24,729 nucleotides of DNA from a virus. Positions 5,740 to 14,000 of this stretch are shown one piece after another (positions within the stretch are counted from its first letter, which is position 1; every line of letters begins with the position of its first letter). Made by a program: the position numbers and the translations under genes. The notes beneath the pieces are model-generated. The model worked only from the letters and a program-made list of their open reading frames with translations. It had not been told where the DNA came from and made no database searches. Location of the stretch: positions 1 through 24,729 of the IMG/VR virus record IMGVR_UViG_3300030380_004143. One strand, given 5' to 3'.

Positions 5740-6786
5740 ATGTCTGAATATACAAAAACCGCACTGGTCCTCGGTGCGGGTGGTTTCATCGGAAGTCACA
5801 TGGTCAAAAGACTCCGCGAAGAAGGTTATTGGGTTCGTGGAGTGGACCTCAAACAACCAGAGTTTTCCTCTACCAGAGCAAATGAGTTTGTTCTTGGTGA
5901 CCTGAGGGACACTAGGTTTGTTCAACGGTGCGTTCGCTTCACCGGATATCTTGGTAATTTCTACAAAGATATTGCAGATAAGTTCGCAGAACCGTTTGAC
6001 GAGATCTATCAGTTCGCTGCTGATATGGGTGGTGCAGGTTTTGTTTTCACTGGTGAGAACGATGCTGACATCATGCACAACTCTGTGTCTATCAACTTGA
6101 ATGTTCTTGAGGAACAGCGTAAGTTGAACGAGAGGACAGGAGTTAATAGAACAAAGATTTTTTATTCTGGATCTGCTTGCATGTATCCAGAGCACAACCA
6201 ACTTGACCCGGATAATCCAGACTGTCGTGAAGAGTCTGCATATCCTGCTAACCCGGACTCTGAATATGGATGGGAAAAACTCTTCAGTGAACGTCTCTAC
6301 CTTGCTTACAACAGGAACCATGGCATTTCTGTTCGTGTTGCTCGCTACCATAACATCTTTGGACCCGAAGGGACCTGGGAGGGTGGAAGAGAGAAAGCTC
6401 CAGCTGCAATCTGCCGTAAAGTCGCTGAACTCCCGGCGCTTGGTGGAACCATCGAGGTGTGGGGAGACGGCTTACAGACTCGTTCCTTCTTGTTCATTGA
6501 TGAATGCATTGAAGCGACTCGAAGACTGATGGACTCCGACTTCCTTGGACCTGTAAATATTGGTTCAGAGGAGATGGTGACTATCAATCAACTAGTAGAT
6601 ACTGCCGCTAAGGTTGCTGGAAAGACAGTAGAGAAGAACCATATCGATGGTCCTCTTGGTGTTCGTGGTCGAAACTCTAACAACGATCTCATCCGTGAGA
6701 AACTTGGTTGGGACTACTCTCAAACACTTGAAGAGGGTATTAGAAAGACATACACTTGGATTGCTAAGCAGGTTGCTAACCGATGA
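5740..6786 (+). CDS. GDP-mannose 3,5-epimerase-like enzyme
   Basis: This 348-residue extended short-chain dehydrogenase most likely converts GDP-D-mannose to GDP-L-galactose (and GDP-L-gulose). The N-terminal NAD site is GAGGFIG (12-18). Sequence blocks match plant GDP-mannose 3,5-epimerase rather than generic epimerases: AADMGGAGF (93-101), SGSACMYPE (143-151), YGWEK (176-180), HNIFGPEGTWEGGREKAPAA (204-223), WGDGLQTRSFLFIDEC (241-256) and GPLGVRGRNSNNDLI (304-318). The expected catalytic residues are present: Cys147, the Tyr176/Lys180 pair, and Lys218 or 219 in GREKAPAA. A slightly longer stretch near residues 61-86 differs from the plant enzymes. It is the first gene of the cassette, 22 bases after the -10 box, with no clear ribosome binding site; it overlaps the next gene by four bases. 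Confidence in the family is high; substrate is inferred from motifs. Confidence 0.85.
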   Translation: MSEYTKTALVLGAGGFIGSHMVKRLREEGYWVRGVDLKQPEFSSTRANEFVLGDLRDTRFVQRCVRFTGYLGNFYKDIADKFAEPFDEIYQFAADMGGAGFVFTGENDADIMHNSVSINLNVLEEQRKLNERTGVNRTKIFYSGSACMYPEHNQLDPDNPDCREESAYPANPDSEYGWEKLFSERLYLAYNRNHGISVRVARYHNIFGPEGTWEGGREKAPAAICRKVAELPALGGTIEVWGDGLQTRSFLFIDECIEATRRLMDSDFLGPVNIGSEEMVTINQLVDTAAKVAGKTVEKNHIDGPLGVRGRNSNNDLIREKLGWDYSQTLEEGIRKTYTWIAKQVANR

Positions 6787-7637
6787 TTATTTCAGTATTA
6801 GGTTCTAGTGGTCAGATAGGTGCTTATCTGACTGAGTATCTTCGTGGCAAAGGTCATGAAGTCATTGAGATTGATAAAAACTTAGGTCCTGAGCATAATC
6901 TCACTACTATTCCCAATGAATATGTTGAGATTCAAATTAAACGCTCTGACTTTGTATTTGTCCTAGCATTTGATGTTGGTGGTTCTAGATATCTCAAGAA
7001 GTATCAACACACATTCGACTTTGTGAATAACAATACTCGAATGATGGCAAACGTATTCACGATGCTTGAGAAGCACAAGAAGCGTTTTGTCTTTGCATCA
7101 TCTCAGATGAGTAACATGAGTTACTCTCCTTATGGTGTGCTGAAGCGCGTGGGTGAACTTTACACTTCTACCCTGAAAGGACTGACTGTTAAGTTCTGGA
7201 ATGTCTATGGTATTGAAAAAGACATGGACAAAGCACACGTCATCACCGACTTCATCCGTAAAGGGTTTGAAGAGAAGCAATTTGATATGCTGACTGATGG
7301 CACTGAAGAGCGTCAGTTCCTCTACGCTGAAGACTGCTGTGAAGCGTTAGAGGCAGTGATGGAGAACTACACGGACTTCAAACCTGAAGATCCTCTTCAC
7401 ATCACCTCATTCCGCTCTGAAACGATTAGAGAGGTTGCAAACATCATTCAAGGGTGTTTCGCAATGGAGGGAATGTATGACGTTAAAATTAACTCTGGAC
7501 TCGCTAAAGATAGTGTTCAGATGGACAAAAGAAATGCTCCAGACACTTTTATTCTTGACTGGTGGATCCCTAAAACTAATATCCAAGATGGTATTAGACA
7601 AGTATTCAATGAAATGAAAAAGAACTATGGCTACTAA
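6783..7637 (+). CDS. NAD(P)-dependent sugar epimerase/dehydratase-type protein
   Basis: This is a 284-residue short-chain dehydrogenase-type enzyme acting on a nucleotide sugar. The dinucleotide-binding loop is GSSGQIG (7-13), the serine-containing strand is ASSQMS (105-110), and the catalytic pair is YGVLK (117-121). A FWNVYG stretch after it fits the usual substrate-side V-x-G region, followed by an EERQFLYAED segment (about residues 176-185) like the R-x-F-x-x-x-x-D region of epimerases. It is shorter than the 310-350 residues of typical UDP-sugar epimerases, so it may be a reductase or a 3,5-epimerase/4-reductase rather than a GalE enzyme. It follows the GDP-mannose 3,5-epimerase by ATGA overlap, which makes a GDP-hexose substrate plausible. 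Substrate unproven. Confidence 0.82.
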   Translation: MIISVLGSSGQIGAYLTEYLRGKGHEVIEIDKNLGPEHNLTTIPNEYVEIQIKRSDFVFVLAFDVGGSRYLKKYQHTFDFVNNNTRMMANVFTMLEKHKKRFVFASSQMSNMSYSPYGVLKRVGELYTSTLKGLTVKFWNVYGIEKDMDKAHVITDFIRKGFEEKQFDMLTDGTEERQFLYAEDCCEALEAVMENYTDFKPEDPLHITSFRSETIREVANIIQGCFAMEGMYDVKINSGLAKDSVQMDKRNAPDTFILDWWIPKTNIQDGIRQVFNEMKKNYGY

Positions 7638-8424
7638 TCTCACTGAAATCAGAAACTTTATCAACGAACCACATTGTGATCTTGGTGTGAACGCTTGGGT
7701 ACTTGCTGAGTTGGTAAAAACATTCAAAGACGCACGTTTCTTGGATCTTGGTGTCCGTCTTGGAGCATCATCCGCCATCTTGTCTATTGATGCTGATGAT
7801 AATAATAACCAAGTATGTGGTTGCGACCTCATGTTTGATGGTTTTCAACGTAATGGTGCTCGTTTTGTAAAACCAAACTACATGTGCTATCAGGCAGATA
7901 GTGTAACTCTTGGTAAGAACTGGGATGAAGATCCTTTTGATATCATCTTTGTTGATACTATTCATACCCGTGAGCAGGTTCTTGCTGAACTTTATTACTG
8001 GAGCGATCATATCAAAGAGAATGGATATTTTATCTTCCATGACTGCCATTGGGTAGGTGCTGGTGGTGAAGATAATGTCGTCTCTGAAGACACCTACGGT
8101 GATACCATCGGGGGTAAACTTTGGAAGCGTCCTGATGTTGCAGTCACTGACTTCTTCGGACTTCCTAAGAGCGTTAGAGAGTTGGAAGACTATGAGGATG
8201 AAAACATTAAGGTTGATCACTATCAACCTAGTTACGGTATGACTTTTGTTCAGGTCAAAAACCTTGAAGCTATTGAACAGTTCAAGAAAAATATTGACTG
8301 GTCTGAAGTTTTTGAGACTCGTAACTGGTTGAATGACCTGCACTTCAACCCTAAGAATCCTAACTTTGTTGACTGGAACCAGGATATTGCTAATATTGAG
8401 AACGAACTTGTTATTACCCCATGA
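7627..8424 (+). CDS. Class I SAM-dependent methyltransferase (cephalosporin-hydroxylase/Methyltransf_24 type)
   Basis: The 265-residue protein has a Rossmann methyltransferase core: FLDLGVRLGASSAIL (38-52) as the SAM-binding loop, an acidic strand end CDLMF (66-70), DIIFVDTIHTREQV (105-118), and ENGYFIFHDCHW (131-142). The D-T-x-H and H-D-C pairs resemble those of metal-assisted sugar O-methyltransferases and the cephalosporin hydroxylase-like group. It probably methylates a sugar hydroxyl on a nucleotide sugar or glycan. It overlaps the upstream dehydrogenase by 11 bases and the downstream glycosyltransferase by four. The sugar and the position methylated cannot be told. The C-terminal 70 residues are acidic and unassigned. 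Confidence 0.78.
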   Translation: MATNLTEIRNFINEPHCDLGVNAWVLAELVKTFKDARFLDLGVRLGASSAILSIDADDNNNQVCGCDLMFDGFQRNGARFVKPNYMCYQADSVTLGKNWDEDPFDIIFVDTIHTREQVLAELYYWSDHIKENGYFIFHDCHWVGAGGEDNVVSEDTYGDTIGGKLWKRPDVAVTDFFGLPKSVRELEDYEDENIKVDHYQPSYGMTFVQVKNLEAIEQFKKNIDWSEVFETRNWLNDLHFNPKNPNFVDWNQDIANIENELVITP

Positions 8425-9251
8425 CGTTTGAGGTTTCCCATTGGAGCGGCAGACTTGGCAACAACATTCAACAGGTTGCCAACTGCCTTATGGCTGCTGA
8501 ACAATATAAGTCAGTTTTTAGACAGAAACTTGACCATCATATTATTTCCAACTATGACATAGACTTCCAACAAATGTCTCATACCTCTCAGTGGGCAGGT
8601 AAAGGAAGATATTATGCTTGGGAGGGTATTGTTCATTGTGAAAGGGGTGAAGTCGAAGGAGGAAATGAGACTGGTGTAGATAGAGACTTTATCTATGCTA
8701 ATATGCGTCGTATTTGTAAGAAATATGTTGCACCTTTTCTAAAAATTCCACGTAAAGAAGCACTTGATGATGACACTATCGTCATGCATCTTCGCAGCGG
8801 TGACAACTATCACCGTGTATTTGACCCTCCGACTAACTATGTTCCAAACCCTCTCATCTTTTATCTTAACTTGATAGAGAGTTTTGACAGGTGTATTCTT
8901 ATTACAGAACCTGATGATAAGAACCCTATCGTTCATGAACTTCGTAAACTTGATAAGGTTCAGATACAGTCATCCTCAGTAGAAGAGGACTTTGCAACAT
9001 TGATGTCTGCTAAAAACCTTGCGTTGTCTGGAGTTGGAACATTTGCCATGGCAGCAGCATTGTGTTCTAGTAACATCAAGAATTTGTTCACGACAGATCT
9101 GTTGTTGACTGAGCACCTAAATTATACTATGCTGTTTAATACAGATGTAGAAGTTCATGTTATGGAACTAGGTGATGAATACATCCCTGTTTATCCTTGC
9201 AGTTGGGCTAACACTGAAGAGCAGAGACAATTTATTCTAGATTATAGATGA
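8421..9251 (+). CDS. Fucosyltransferase-like glycosyltransferase (GT11-related)
   Basis: This 276-residue protein looks like a GDP-sugar-dependent glycosyltransferase of the alpha-1,2/alpha-1,6-fucosyltransferase superfamily. It has GRLGNNIQQVAN (10-21) in place of the usual G-x-x-GNQ-x-F, and VMHLRSGDNY (121-130), the H-x-R-x-G-D donor-site motif. Further on come an EEDFATLMSAKNLALSGVG stretch and PCSW, as in this fold. It is more divergent than the other three family members in the cassette, so placement in GT11 rather than a neighbouring family is tentative. The position next to two nucleotide-sugar enzymes fits transfer of a product of this pathway. No signal peptide or membrane segment is seen, so it should act in the cytoplasm. 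Confidence 0.7.
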   Translation: MTFEVSHWSGRLGNNIQQVANCLMAAEQYKSVFRQKLDHHIISNYDIDFQQMSHTSQWAGKGRYYAWEGIVHCERGEVEGGNETGVDRDFIYANMRRICKKYVAPFLKIPRKEALDDDTIVMHLRSGDNYHRVFDPPTNYVPNPLIFYLNLIESFDRCILITEPDDKNPIVHELRKLDKVQIQSSSVEEDFATLMSAKNLALSGVGTFAMAAALCSSNIKNLFTTDLLLTEHLNYTMLFNTDVEVHVMELGDEYIPVYPCSWANTEEQRQFILDYR

Positions 9252-10237
9252 AAATCTTCGTAACCGGGTGTGCTGGTTTGCTTGGTTCAAACTATGCCCG
9301 TCATCTTCTTGCTTCGGGGCATGAAGTCATAGGTATTGATGATCTCTCTGGAGGGTACAAAGCATTTGTACCCAAAGGGGAGAAGTTTACGTTTGTAAAA
9401 CTAAACTTAGAGAGGAGGAAAAAAGTTGCTGAACTTTTTGAGGAGCATAATCCTGATGTCCTCCTTCATTTCGCGGCGTATGCGGCTGAGGGACTTTCTC
9501 CTTTTATTCGTAATTACAATTATCGTAATAATCTTATCGTTTCCGCTAATCTGATCAATGAATGCATCACCCACGGAACGAAAGTTATCTTCACTTCTTC
9601 CATGGCTGTCTATGGGGAACAGACGCCCCCATTTACAGAAGATAAACGCCCGCAACCTGTTGATCCATATGGTATTGCAAAATACGCAGTAGAGTGTGAC
9701 CTTAAACTTGCTCATGAGCAGTTTGGACTGCGATACAATATCGTCCGTCCTCACAACGTCTTAGGCATCTATCAGAACATCTGGGATAAGTATCGTAATG
9801 TTATTGGTATTTTCATCCGAAAGGCATTGAATGGTGTGCCTATCCTTGTATATGGTGACGGAGAACAGACTCGTGCTTTCTCTGACATCCAATATTACAT
9901 GGAACCGTTTGATAAACTCCTTACTGACTTTGATGGTGAGACGTTCAACATCGGTGCTGACAAATATTTTACTCTAAATGAAGTTGCAGAGACGGTTCAA
10001 ACTATTGCTGCTAAGTATGGTTATGAAGTTCCTATCGAGCACGGTGAACCACGTCATGAAGTCAAACATGCTTTCTGTGATCACACAAAAGCAAAGACAA
10101 TGTTGAACTTTGAGGATAAAACAAACCTTCAGGAGTTGGTTGAAAGTATGTTTGTTTGGGCGATGAAGCAACCAAATAGGAAGGTTAAGAAAATGGAATA
10201 TGAAGTGACTAAAGACATCTATGATTATTGGAAATGA
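9248..10237 (+). CDS. UDP-glucose 4-epimerase-type NAD-dependent sugar epimerase
   Basis: This is a 329-residue extended short-chain dehydrogenase. The NAD loop is GCAGLLG (7-13), followed by IDDLSGGY (30-37), typical of GalE-like enzymes. The active site strand is FTSSMAVYGE (115-124) and the catalytic pair Y141/K145 sits in PYGIAKYAVE. Further GalE-type signatures are VRPHNVLG, a DGEQTRAFSDI stretch and FNIGADKYFTLNEV. It lacks nothing I would expect for activity. It probably interconverts C4 epimers of a UDP-hexose or a related sugar, to feed the glycosyltransferases in the cassette. It overlaps its neighbours by four bases on both sides. The exact sugar, and whether the donor is UDP or GDP linked, is not readable from sequence. 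Confidence 0.85.
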   Translation: MKIFVTGCAGLLGSNYARHLLASGHEVIGIDDLSGGYKAFVPKGEKFTFVKLNLERRKKVAELFEEHNPDVLLHFAAYAAEGLSPFIRNYNYRNNLIVSANLINECITHGTKVIFTSSMAVYGEQTPPFTEDKRPQPVDPYGIAKYAVECDLKLAHEQFGLRYNIVRPHNVLGIYQNIWDKYRNVIGIFIRKALNGVPILVYGDGEQTRAFSDIQYYMEPFDKLLTDFDGETFNIGADKYFTLNEVAETVQTIAAKYGYEVPIEHGEPRHEVKHAFCDHTKAKTMLNFEDKTNLQELVESMFVWAMKQPNRKVKKMEYEVTKDIYDYWK

Positions 10238-10929
10238 CTGACTTAGAAGCGTTGGAGGGTCAGTATCCCACTGGTTCTGAAAGGTATTTTGTTGAAAAGC
10301 ATGATAGACTGAGACATAAGTTTCCAGGTTCAGAAGACATTATTGAGAACCACTCTCAGTCAATGCAGGACCTCTTTGTTCTTTCTGTGCTTGATGGAAA
10401 GAAGAATGGAGTCTATATTGAAGTAGGAGCAGATAGACCAAGAGTTATTAACAACACTTGGTTGCTTGAATCAATGTATGACTGGATGGGAGTATCGTTT
10501 GAAATTGATCCTGTGAAGGTTGAATATTTCAATACCATTCGGAGAAACAAGTGTATCTGCGAAGATGCAACTGCTTTTGACTACAAGTTTCTTTTTCAAG
10601 AGAGAAACTACCCTAAACAAATAGACTATTTGCAGTTGGACTGTGACCCTCCACAGGTCACTCTTGCCTGTCTTAAGCAACTTCCTTTAGAGGACTATCG
10701 TTTTTCTGTTATTACTTTTGAAACGGATCTCTACGCAGGTGGTCACTCTGTTCAAAAAGAGCAATGGGAGATCCTTATGTCACTTGGATATAAGAGAGTT
10801 GCCAAGAATGTATGTAATGAAGGTAACCCTTATGAAGACTGGTGGATTGACCCACTTGTCGTTCCTGAAGAGAGTTACAAACCCTTCATGATTGACGACG
10901 TAGAATTTAGTAAAATTATTTTAGACTGA
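10234..10929 (+). CDS. FkbM-family methyltransferase
   Basis: This 231-residue protein resembles the FkbM (Methyltransf_21) family, which methylates sugar or polyketide hydroxyls. It has SQSMQDLFVL (41-50) ahead of a glycine-rich SAM loop VYIEVGADRPRVINNTWLLE (60-79), an acidic end SFEIDP (88-93) for the ribose, and then IDYLQLDCDPP, equivalent to the family's D-x-E-G region but with D-C-D-P-P. The ATG at 10234 overlaps the previous stop in ATGA; two codons further upstream a TTG is in frame but less likely. It stands directly before a second FkbM-type gene, sharing one base (TGATG). The two differ enough in sequence to have separate targets. Confidence 0.78.
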   Translation: MTDLEALEGQYPTGSERYFVEKHDRLRHKFPGSEDIIENHSQSMQDLFVLSVLDGKKNGVYIEVGADRPRVINNTWLLESMYDWMGVSFEIDPVKVEYFNTIRRNKCICEDATAFDYKFLFQERNYPKQIDYLQLDCDPPQVTLACLKQLPLEDYRFSVITFETDLYAGGHSVQKEQWEILMSLGYKRVAKNVCNEGNPYEDWWIDPLVVPEESYKPFMIDDVEFSKIILD

Positions 10930-11531
10930 TGCTATTAGACTTTAACGCACTTAAAGCACAACACAACGTTAACATCAAGGGTGTCATCCACGTTGGCGGT
11001 CATATTGGTGATGAACTTGAAGAATATCAAGGTATTGAGAACATTATCATCTTTGAACCACAGAAGCATTGTTATGATCAACTTGTAGCAAAAGCAGAGC
11101 GTATTGGTTTGGGTGGTAAGTTTGTAAATTGTGCCCTTGGCAACTTCATCGGTGAAGCAGAAATTACTTCTGACCCAACTGGACTGACGGGTTCACTTTT
11201 GGAACCTGGACTTGTGGTTGATTATCCTGATATCGTGTTCAGTGAGAAGTTTATGGTTGATGTGTCTAAACTGGATGAAGAGATTCCAGCAGACCACCCA
11301 TACAACTTTCTGAATATGGATGTTCAGGGTTATGAGTTGGAGGTTTTAAAGGGTGGCACAAATACACTTGAGAAGATTGACTACGTAATGACTGAAGTCA
11401 ACCGTGCTGAAGTGTATAAAAAGTGTGCTATGATAGAGGAACTCTCCGAGTTCCTGGCACAGTATAACTTTACTAAAGTTGCTGAAGCATGGCACGGAGA
11501 CTGGGGTGATGCATTTTACATTAAAGGTTGA
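10929..11531 (+). CDS. FkbM-family methyltransferase (second copy)
   Basis: This is a compact 200-residue FkbM-family protein. The SAM loop is KGVIHVGGHIGDELEEY (17-33), the ribose-contact strand is IIIFEPQ (39-45), and the NMDVQGYELEVLKGG stretch is the family's D-x-x-G-x-E-x-x-V-L-x-G motif. A TEVNRAEVY stretch follows, as in many members from glycan clusters. It should O-methylate a sugar residue. Its start shares one base with the stop of the preceding FkbM gene, so the two are coupled. Similarity to that neighbour is limited to the family motifs, so this does not look like a recent duplication. No membrane segment is seen. Confidence 0.82.
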   Translation: MLLDFNALKAQHNVNIKGVIHVGGHIGDELEEYQGIENIIIFEPQKHCYDQLVAKAERIGLGGKFVNCALGNFIGEAEITSDPTGLTGSLLEPGLVVDYPDIVFSEKFMVDVSKLDEEIPADHPYNFLNMDVQGYELEVLKGGTNTLEKIDYVMTEVNRAEVYKKCAMIEELSEFLAQYNFTKVAEAWHGDWGDAFYIKG

Positions 11532-11533
11532 TA

Positions 11534-12391
11534 ATGAAAGTATTTGACTCGTTTATTTTTTTCAACGAACTTGAGTTGCTTGAGATGCGTCTTAACATCT
11601 TGGGTGACGTTGTTGACAAGTTTGTTCTCACAGAATCTCCCTATACTGTCAGTGGTAATGAAAAACCACTGTACTATGAGGAGAATAAGGACAAGTTTGC
11701 TAAGTGGCACGACAAGATTGTCCATAATATTACAGAGGAGATCCCTAATGACTTCTCTCATATGATGGAAAAGAGTAAGTTTCACATCGGTTACAGCGAA
11801 CTTGACCCTTACGGCACTCCGTTTATCAACCTTCCTATCCGTTTTCAAAGAGCAGTTTTCAATAGAAACAATAGTTGCTTTGGTATTGAAAAGGCAGGAG
11901 CAGAAGATGGTGACCTTGTGATGACAAGTGATGCTGATGAAATTATCAACCCACTTGTGCTTCAGGATCTGTCCTGGTTTGATCCTAACAACCACTACAC
12001 CACACTATGTAATGCTTATTATTACAAACTGAACTTCTTATATCAGGATGACTGGATGGGAACCAGACTCTGCACCTGGAAACATCTGAAAGGCACCACT
12101 ATCGACCAGCATCGACAAGATCATGCTAATGCTCACAAGATTGCGGACGGTGGTTGGCATTTTAGTTTCCTGGGCAATGCAGAAAATTTCAAGTTGAAAC
12201 TGGCATCATACGAACACACAGAGAATAACATTGCGTCTAACACTGACAACGCAGAAGAAAAGATAGAACAAGGACTGGATCCTATTGGTAGAGGAATGAC
12301 TTACCGAGCAGTCCCTATTGACGAAAGTTATCCAGAATATATTCAAAACAACCAGGAGAAGTACAAAGAATTTATTAAATCATGGAACTAA
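11534..12391 (+). CDS. GT17-family glycosyltransferase (N-acetylglucosaminyltransferase III-like)
   Basis: The 285-residue protein opens with MKVFDSFIFFNELELLEMRL, then VVDKFVLTESPYTVSGNEKP (26-45), which is the characteristic start of glycosyltransferase family 17. That family includes eukaryotic beta-1,4-mannosyl-glycoprotein N-acetylglucosaminyltransferase and many bacterial and phage relatives. A metal/nucleotide-binding motif appears as MTSDADEIINP (130-140). A long aromatic stretch with NAYYYKLNF, and then GGWHFSFLGN, matches the family C-terminal half. The donor is probably a UDP-sugar. The start at 11534 lies two bases after the previous stop, the only gap in the cassette. An in-frame TTG two codons earlier overlaps the previous stop and cannot be excluded. 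Confidence 0.82.
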   Translation: MKVFDSFIFFNELELLEMRLNILGDVVDKFVLTESPYTVSGNEKPLYYEENKDKFAKWHDKIVHNITEEIPNDFSHMMEKSKFHIGYSELDPYGTPFINLPIRFQRAVFNRNNSCFGIEKAGAEDGDLVMTSDADEIINPLVLQDLSWFDPNNHYTTLCNAYYYKLNFLYQDDWMGTRLCTWKHLKGTTIDQHRQDHANAHKIADGGWHFSFLGNAENFKLKLASYEHTENNIASNTDNAEEKIEQGLDPIGRGMTYRAVPIDESYPEYIQNNQEKYKEFIKSWN

Positions 12392-13314
12392 TTGAAGGAG
12401 TTGAACTGTCTAGACTTTGTGACTACTCGTTTGGTGACCAAGCGGGACAGTGGAGTAACATATATTCTCATTTTATGAAGGATGCAAGTTTTTTAAATGT
12501 AGAGTTTGCATCTAAAGTATTTGATATAAAGCAAAGTAGAGACTATATGACTCTGTTTATTGATAATATTCGCTTATATAAGAGAGATATTGCTGAAGTA
12601 AAAGATAGTGATAAACCCATTGTGGATGCCATGATGGAAACAAGTGACCTTCTAAAGTTGTGTGGTCAGTTTCCCGAGATGAAGTTTATCATTTTCACAA
12701 ACCTGGAGGATACACCACTTGACGAGTACATTTTCGATTGTATACCAGATAATGTTCTGCGTGTGTGTGCTGCTAATTCTGTTGTGTGGAATGAAAAAGT
12801 AATTCCCGCACCATATGGTGTTCAAAGACGAATGAGTTTGAATGATGATAGAATAGAAGTTCTTCAAAAATACATGAATAAGGAGGAGAAGAAAGTCCCT
12901 AGATCGTTTAGACTATTGTATGTTGGCATTAATGAAAATTCACACGAAGAAAGAAAGGGTCTCACTCAAAAGTTTGTTGAAGAACCTTGGGCAACTGTAG
13001 AGACTGGAAGAGTTGACTATGAAACTTTTCTTGATAGAATGTGGAGATGTAAGTTTGTCTTATGCCCTAGGGGAAATGCCATTGACTGTCATAGAAACTG
13101 GGAGGCAGTCTACATGCGTCGGGTTCCTGTGATGAAAAGAGACCCATATCTGCAAGAGTTATACAAAAATTACTCAGTTTTATGGGTGGATGACTATTCA
13201 GAAGTAACAGAACAACTTCTCCTTGATAACAACCAACTATTTCTTGACGCACAGGAAGCAGATCTTTCCTCACTTGACCTTAATAACTTCTTTGATAAAT
13301 GGAAAAGACCTTAG
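12382..13314 (+). CDS. Exostosin-like glycosyltransferase domain protein
   Basis: This 310-residue protein has no clear motif in its N-terminal 170 residues, but its C-terminal part carries FVLCPRGNAIDCHRNWEAV (225-243) followed by YMRRVPV. That is the pattern of the GT-B donor-binding half of exostosin/GT47-like transferases: F-x-L-C-P-x-G-x-x-x-D-x-x-R-x-W-E-A. The LLYVGINENSHEERKG stretch (178-193) fits the start of that half-domain. It would transfer a sugar from a nucleotide donor, but which sugar is not apparent. It overlaps the GT17 gene by 10 bases and the next gene by 16. The rest of the protein may be an acceptor-binding half that is too diverged to recognise. Confidence 0.68.
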   Translation: MELIEGVELSRLCDYSFGDQAGQWSNIYSHFMKDASFLNVEFASKVFDIKQSRDYMTLFIDNIRLYKRDIAEVKDSDKPIVDAMMETSDLLKLCGQFPEMKFIIFTNLEDTPLDEYIFDCIPDNVLRVCAANSVVWNEKVIPAPYGVQRRMSLNDDRIEVLQKYMNKEEKKVPRSFRLLYVGINENSHEERKGLTQKFVEEPWATVETGRVDYETFLDRMWRCKFVLCPRGNAIDCHRNWEAVYMRRVPVMKRDPYLQELYKNYSVLWVDDYSEVTEQLLLDNNQLFLDAQEADLSSLDLNNFFDKWKRP

Positions 13315-14000
13315 TAGTATCAAACCACAACTCTTGTCTTGAGTGGTTGACCACCACATATGACTATGGGTTTTCTCCACAAAACACTATCATTTATGAT
13401 AGGAGTGATAAAGAGAAAGACTGGAGTCACTTGGGTGAAAGCATCCGTTCACCTAATGTTGGTGAGAATATCTATGATATTATGCGATATATTGTAGAAC
13501 ACTATGAAACTCTCCCCGATGTTTGTGTATTCATCAAGGGAAACATGTTCCAACGTCCTGAAGAAAGGGGTGGTGCAGAGTATTATACAACCCGTGAGAG
13601 GTTTTATCGTGCTTTAAATGCCGAATATTTCTTGCCTATTGAACGTTTTCATGAGTCAACTGCTTTTGTGGTCAATGGCGGTGGTTTCATTCAACCTACC
13701 TGGGAAGCAGTAAGTAACCAGACTGTTTACACCAGACACTTCTCCACTTTTCCACAAATGTTGGACAAGTTGTTTTACAACGCACCTAACTTTCCTTATA
13801 ATAGGTTCGCACCTGGTGGGAACTATGTTGTCCCTAGGGCAAACATTCACAAGTATAGTAAACAGTTTTATGAGAAACTTCAGTTCTATGTTTCTTATGA
13901 ACCACCGGAAGAATTTCAAAGCACATCAGGCGAATCTTACTTGATTGAGAGACTTCTTTATATGATGTGGACGGAAGACCTGGAGGAGAGAAATGTATAG
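13299..14000 (+). CDS. DUF3431-like protein, possible glycosyltransferase
   Basis: This 233-residue protein resembles the DUF3431 family, seen in fungi and in some bacterial and viral glycan clusters. Visible features are LVVSNHNSCLEWL (5-17), IIYDRSDKEKDW (31-42), NVGENIYDIMRYIVEHYETL (53-72), then PDVCVFIKGN, and later RFAPGGNYVVPRANIHKYSK. The layout, a strand ending in YD(R/K) followed by N-x-G-x-x-x-Y-D-x-x-x-Y-I, is typical of the family, whose reaction is not known to me. The context argues for a role in sugar transfer. It overlaps the gene before by 16 bases and the next by eight. Family assignment is from memory of its motifs, so moderate confidence. Confidence 0.62.
   Translation: MEKTLVVSNHNSCLEWLTTTYDYGFSPQNTIIYDRSDKEKDWSHLGESIRSPNVGENIYDIMRYIVEHYETLPDVCVFIKGNMFQRPEERGGAEYYTTRERFYRALNAEYFLPIERFHESTAFVVNGGGFIQPTWEAVSNQTVYTRHFSTFPQMLDKLFYNAPNFPYNRFAPGGNYVVPRANIHKYSKQFYEKLQFYVSYEPPEEFQSTSGESYLIERLLYMMWTEDLEERNV

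Noticed and set aside
5731-6351. 206-residue minus-strand frame
   Set aside because: It is antisense to the GDP-mannose 3,5-epimerase-like gene, which has strong family motifs; the long open frame reflects codon use of the sense gene.
7768-8343. 191-residue minus-strand frame
   Set aside because: Shadow of the methyltransferase gene; no start context or motif.
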